Below are positions 61,332 to 64,000 of a DNA stretch of 64,000 nt, piece by piece. This DNA is from Caproicibacterium sp. BJN0003 (GTDB lineage: Bacteria; Bacillota; Clostridia; Oscillospirales; Acutalibacteraceae). A program made the position numbers and the translations under genes. The stretch's first letter is position 1. Every line of letters starts with the position of its first letter. The stretch covers positions 2,232,001 through 2,296,000 of the forward strand of contig NZ_CP111108.1 in NCBI RefSeq assembly GCF_026314295.1, in the 5' to 3' direction. Below the pieces are notes generated by a model. The model saw only the letters and a list, made by a program, of their open reading frames with translations. It had not been told where the DNA came from and did no database searches.

Positions 61332-62251
61332 CATTTCTGTTTAGCGGTCAGGGAACCCAATACACTGGGATGGGACAGTCCCTCTGTAATATAAGTCCTG
61401 CTGCCAAAGCAGTCTTTGACATGGCTGATAAAATTCGTCCCGGCACAAAAGAGCAATGCTTTTCCGGTACAAAAGAGGAACTTACCATCACCCGCAATAC
61501 TCAGCCTTGCGTTTGGTGTGTGGATTATGCAGCAGCAATGGCTCTAAAAGAAGCCGGCATTACCCCCAGCTGTGCCGCCGGTTTTTCTCTGGGAGAAATT
61601 GCAGCGATGACTTTTTGCAAAGTGGTTTCTCCAGAAGATGGCTTTCGTGCCGTTTGCCGCCGCGGAGAACTGATGGAAAAAGCCGCAGAAGAAAATCCGG
61701 GTTCCATGGTAGCTGTCCTTCGTCTTTCAGAAGAAGAAGTTGAGGAAATCTGCAAAAAATTTGAGGCCGCATGGCCGGTCAATTATAATTGTCCAGGACA
61801 AATCGCTGTCTCCGCAAAGCTTCCGGAAATTGAGCCGCTCTGTGAAGCGGTAAAAGAAGCGGGCGGACGTGCAGTTCCAATCAAGGTCAGCGGCGGATTT
61901 CACTCTCCTCTGATGAAAAGTGCTGCGCAGTCATTCGGCAATTATCTTCAAAAAGTAAATCTGCATTCCCCGGAGCTTTCACTCTATGCAAATTATACGG
62001 CAAAACCTTATCCCGCTGATAAAGATGAAATCATTCGGCTTCTGTCTTTACAGATCTGTTCCCCGGTTTTATGGCAGAAAACGATTGAGCACATGGCGCA
62101 GGCGGGTATTCATACCTTCATCGAATGCGGTCCCGGCAAAACACTTTCCGGACTTGTGAAAAAGACACTGCCGCAGGCACAGATTTTACGGGTAGAAGAC
62201 GCCGAAACGCTCCAATCCACATTAGAAGCATTAAAGGAGGGCAAAAAATGA
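61319..62251 (+). CDS. fabD: Malonyl-CoA:ACP transacylase
   Basis: The 310-residue acyltransferase has IAFLFSGQGTQYTGMG, nucleophile S90 in GFSLGEIAAM and H195 in SGGFHSPLMK. The usual GHSLGE has Phe instead of His before the serine, a variation seen in some Firmicutes. It charges ACP with malonate. It overlaps both neighbours, suggesting translational coupling. Confidence 0.95.
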   Translation: MDQIAFLFSGQGTQYTGMGQSLCNISPAAKAVFDMADKIRPGTKEQCFSGTKEELTITRNTQPCVWCVDYAAAMALKEAGITPSCAAGFSLGEIAAMTFCKVVSPEDGFRAVCRRGELMEKAAEENPGSMVAVLRLSEEEVEEICKKFEAAWPVNYNCPGQIAVSAKLPEIEPLCEAVKEAGGRAVPIKVSGGFHSPLMKSAAQSFGNYLQKVNLHSPELSLYANYTAKPYPADKDEIIRLLSLQICSPVLWQKTIEHMAQAGIHTFIECGPGKTLSGLVKKTLPQAQILRVEDAETLQSTLEALKEGKK

Positions 62252-62994
62252 AAACACTCTCCGGAAAAACTGCCGTAATCACTGGCGGTTCTCGTGGCAT
62301 CGGCCGTGCGATCGCTCTAAAAATGGCTTCTGAAGGTGCCAACATTGCAATCCTTTATGCTGGGAACAAAGAGGCTGCACAAAAAACGGTTTCTGAGCTT
62401 TTGAATCTTAACGTTAAAGCGCAAGCTTATCAATGCGATGTTGCCGACGCAGATGCCACAAGTGCTATCTGCAAAGAGATTTTAAATGATTTTTCCTCCG
62501 TACAAATTCTCGTAAATAATGCGGGAATTACCCGGGATGGATTTTTGCGCCGCATGAAAGAGGAAGATTTAGACGCCGTCCTCAATACCAATCTGAAAGG
62601 CGCTTTTCATATGATTGAAGGCTTCTACGGTACCTTCCTGCGTGCGCGCGAAGGCCGTATTATCAATATTTCATCTGTAGTCGGTCTTTCCGGAAACGGC
62701 GGACAAACCAATTACTCCGCTGCAAAGGCAGGATTGATTGGCTTAACAAAATCCATTGCAAAAGAACTCGGCAGCCGGAACATTACCTGTAATGCGATTG
62801 CCCCCGGCTTCGTCGAAACCGATATGACCGCTTCTCTCCCCGAAAAAGTACGGGAAGAGACCCTTAGCTCTATTCCGCTCAAACGAATGGCTCAACCGGA
62901 AGATATTGCCGATGCGGCAGTTTTTTTGGCAGGCCCTCACGCTTCCTATATCACAGGAGTCGTACTTCGGGTAGACGGCGGAATGTGCATGTAA
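62248..62994 (+). CDS. fabG: 3-oxoacyl-ACP reductase
   Basis: The start ATG 62248 follows AAAGGAGG, giving 248 residues. It is a classical short-chain dehydrogenase: cofactor loop TGGSRGIGRAIA, NNAG at about 90-93, and active-site S143, Y156, K160 (NYSAAKAG). It reduces 3-oxoacyl-ACP with NADPH. The C-terminus GVVLRVDGGMCM is typical of FabG. It overlaps fabD by 4 bases. Confidence 0.96.
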   Translation: MKTLSGKTAVITGGSRGIGRAIALKMASEGANIAILYAGNKEAAQKTVSELLNLNVKAQAYQCDVADADATSAICKEILNDFSSVQILVNNAGITRDGFLRRMKEEDLDAVLNTNLKGAFHMIEGFYGTFLRAREGRIINISSVVGLSGNGGQTNYSAAKAGLIGLTKSIAKELGSRNITCNAIAPGFVETDMTASLPEKVREETLSSIPLKRMAQPEDIADAAVFLAGPHASYITGVVLRVDGGMCM

Positions 62995-63021
62995 TTTCTA
63001 ACAGAGAAAGGAGCTGTTTTG

Positions 63022-64000
63022 ATGAATCGAGTTGCAATAACCGGAATCGGAGCCATTACGCCGATTGGAAACGATGCCCCTACTTTTTGGGATCATCTGA
63101 TCCATGGTGTCTGCGGAATTGCTCCCATCACTCGCTTTGATACCAAAGACAGCAAAGTAACCCTTGCGGCCGAAGTAAAAGGCTTTGACCCGCTCGCCTA
63201 TATGGATAAAAGAGATGCACGAAAAGCGGACCTCTATACGCAGTACGCTGTAGCCGCCGCCTCTGAAGCGATGGAAGACAGCAAACTTCTCGGAACGGTT
63301 CCAGATAATCGCCTTGGGGTTTATGTCGGCAGCGGAATCGGCGGAATGGAAACCTTTATAAAAGAATGCACAAAATGCAAAGAAAAAGGTCCCCGTCACG
63401 TTTCGCCTTTCTTTATTCCGATGCTGATCTCCAATATGGCGGCAGGCACTATTGCCATCCGATTTTCTGCAAAAGGCCCTAGTATGTGCATTACAACAGC
63501 CTGTGCAACAAGCGCAAACGCGATCGGCGAAGCTTATCGTGCGATTCAAAACGGTTACGCAGATGCGATGATCGCAGGCGGCAGTGAAGCGACCATTAAC
63601 GAACTTGCCACCGCAGGTTTTGCAAACTGCATGGCACTTCATACCGGCACCGATCCAAACTGTGCCTCTGTTCCATTTGACAAACGCCGCAGCGGTTTTG
63701 TTATGGGAGAAGGCGGAGCCATTCTGATTTTGGAAAACTATGACCACGCTAAAAAACGCGGTGCGCACATCTATGCGGAAGTCTGCGGCTATGGGAATAC
63801 AAATGATGCTTATCACATGACAGCGCCGGAATCCTCCGCGGAAAGTCCTGCCGAAGCAATTCGTCTGGCAGTCGCCGAAGCAAAAATTGCAAAGGACACC
63901 CCGCTTTATATTAACGCTCACGGCACCAGTACGACTCTCAACGATAAAACAGAAACACTGGCCTTTAAAAAAGCTCTGGGCGAATCCTGGGCAAAAAGCG
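63022..64000 (+). CDS. fabF: 3-oxoacyl-ACP synthase II (3' end cut by window edge)
   Basis: The frame is open from ATG 63022 to the window edge (326 codons). MNRVAITGIGAITPIGND is the FabF start; catalytic C161 lies in CITTACATSANAIGEAYR and the first His in INAHGTSTTLND (H300). The elongating condensing enzyme is the last of the visible fab genes. AAAGGAG lies 9 bases upstream. About 80-90 residues are missing. Confidence 0.96.
   Translation, partial: MNRVAITGIGAITPIGNDAPTFWDHLIHGVCGIAPITRFDTKDSKVTLAAEVKGFDPLAYMDKRDARKADLYTQYAVAAASEAMEDSKLLGTVPDNRLGVYVGSGIGGMETFIKECTKCKEKGPRHVSPFFIPMLISNMAAGTIAIRFSAKGPSMCITTACATSANAIGEAYRAIQNGYADAMIAGGSEATINELATAGFANCMALHTGTDPNCASVPFDKRRSGFVMGEGGAILILENYDHAKKRGAHIYAEVCGYGNTNDAYHMTAPESSAESPAEAIRLAVAEAKIAKDTPLYINAHGTSTTLNDKTETLAFKKALGESWAKS

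Noticed and set aside
62125-62247. N-terminal extension of FabG
   Set aside because: It overlaps fabD in another frame; ATG 62248 has AAAGGAGG and begins with the normal short-chain dehydrogenase N-terminus.
62998-63921. A 307-codon minus-strand frame at the window end
   Set aside because: It lies opposite fabF, whose active-site motifs are clear; the antisense translation has no family features.

Overview
The window reads as a chromosomal segment of a strictly anaerobic, low-to-medium GC Gram-positive bacterium of the class Clostridia, plausibly an Oscillospirales/Ruminococcaceae-type organism. The evidence is the combination of a rubredoxin/flavodiiron oxygen-detoxification pair, T-box leaders, type III glutamine synthetase, FabK-type fatty-acid synthesis, a V-type ATPase operon, sigma-A promoters with 16-18 bp spacers, strong Shine-Dalgarno sites, and TTG/GTG starts. 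This placement is inference from gene content. I saw no rRNA, tRNA, insertion sequence, prophage, CRISPR array or origin. The segment looks like ordinary backbone with several metabolic islands.

Layout. 1-4,030: rubredoxin (cut by the edge), flavodiiron protein, a small Xre regulator, nicotinate phosphoribosyltransferase and the RNase P RNA. 4,080-9,840 (minus): a GltS-type transporter followed by a four-protein iron-sulfur/FAD dehydrogenase resembling HcnABC/opine oxidases, with a GntR regulator. 10,053-16,781 (minus): a glycerol-type operon (kinase, GlpA-like, GlpB-like, DUF1667) ending in an EutH-family permease, with a DeoR/GlpR regulator. 16,930-23,447: gamma-glutamyltransferase plus sodium:solute symporter, a divergent AraC regulator and glutamine synthetase III. 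23,812-25,455: a small membrane protein and a cell-surface cohesin-like protein.

25,560-31,588: CstA and ilvB-ilvN-ilvA are divergent, and each has its own T-box leader. By aligning the two Stem I regions I read specifier CUC (Leu) for cstA and AUC (Ile) for the ilv operon. 31,691-37,563: Rrf2 regulator, UPF0340 gene flanked by two short terminated transcripts, a two-component system, a GpsA-like dehydrogenase and an Mrp ATPase. 37,687-42,322: a MarR-controlled heterodimeric ABC exporter whose regulator may start at ACG. 42,522-51,190: a complete nine-gene V-type ATPase operon (G/H-I-K-E-C-F-A-B-D) whose K subunit keeps every Na+ ligand known from Enterococcus hirae NtpK. 51,408-58,072: flippase, YoaK-like protein, MerR/TipAS regulator with a perfect palindrome in its promoter, HtrA protease, a cobalamin adenosyltransferase and a pair of TrkA proteins. 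58,237-64,000: a dipeptidase and the fab operon (fabH-K-D-G-F, the last cut by the window edge) without acpP.

A theme of the first half is nitrogen and glutamate economy: glutamate-type uptake, an amino-acid-type dehydrogenase, gamma-glutamyl peptide cleavage, glutamine synthetase and T-box-controlled branched-chain amino-acid genes. Energy coupling appears to lean on sodium (GltS, SSF symporter, Na+-type V-ATPase).
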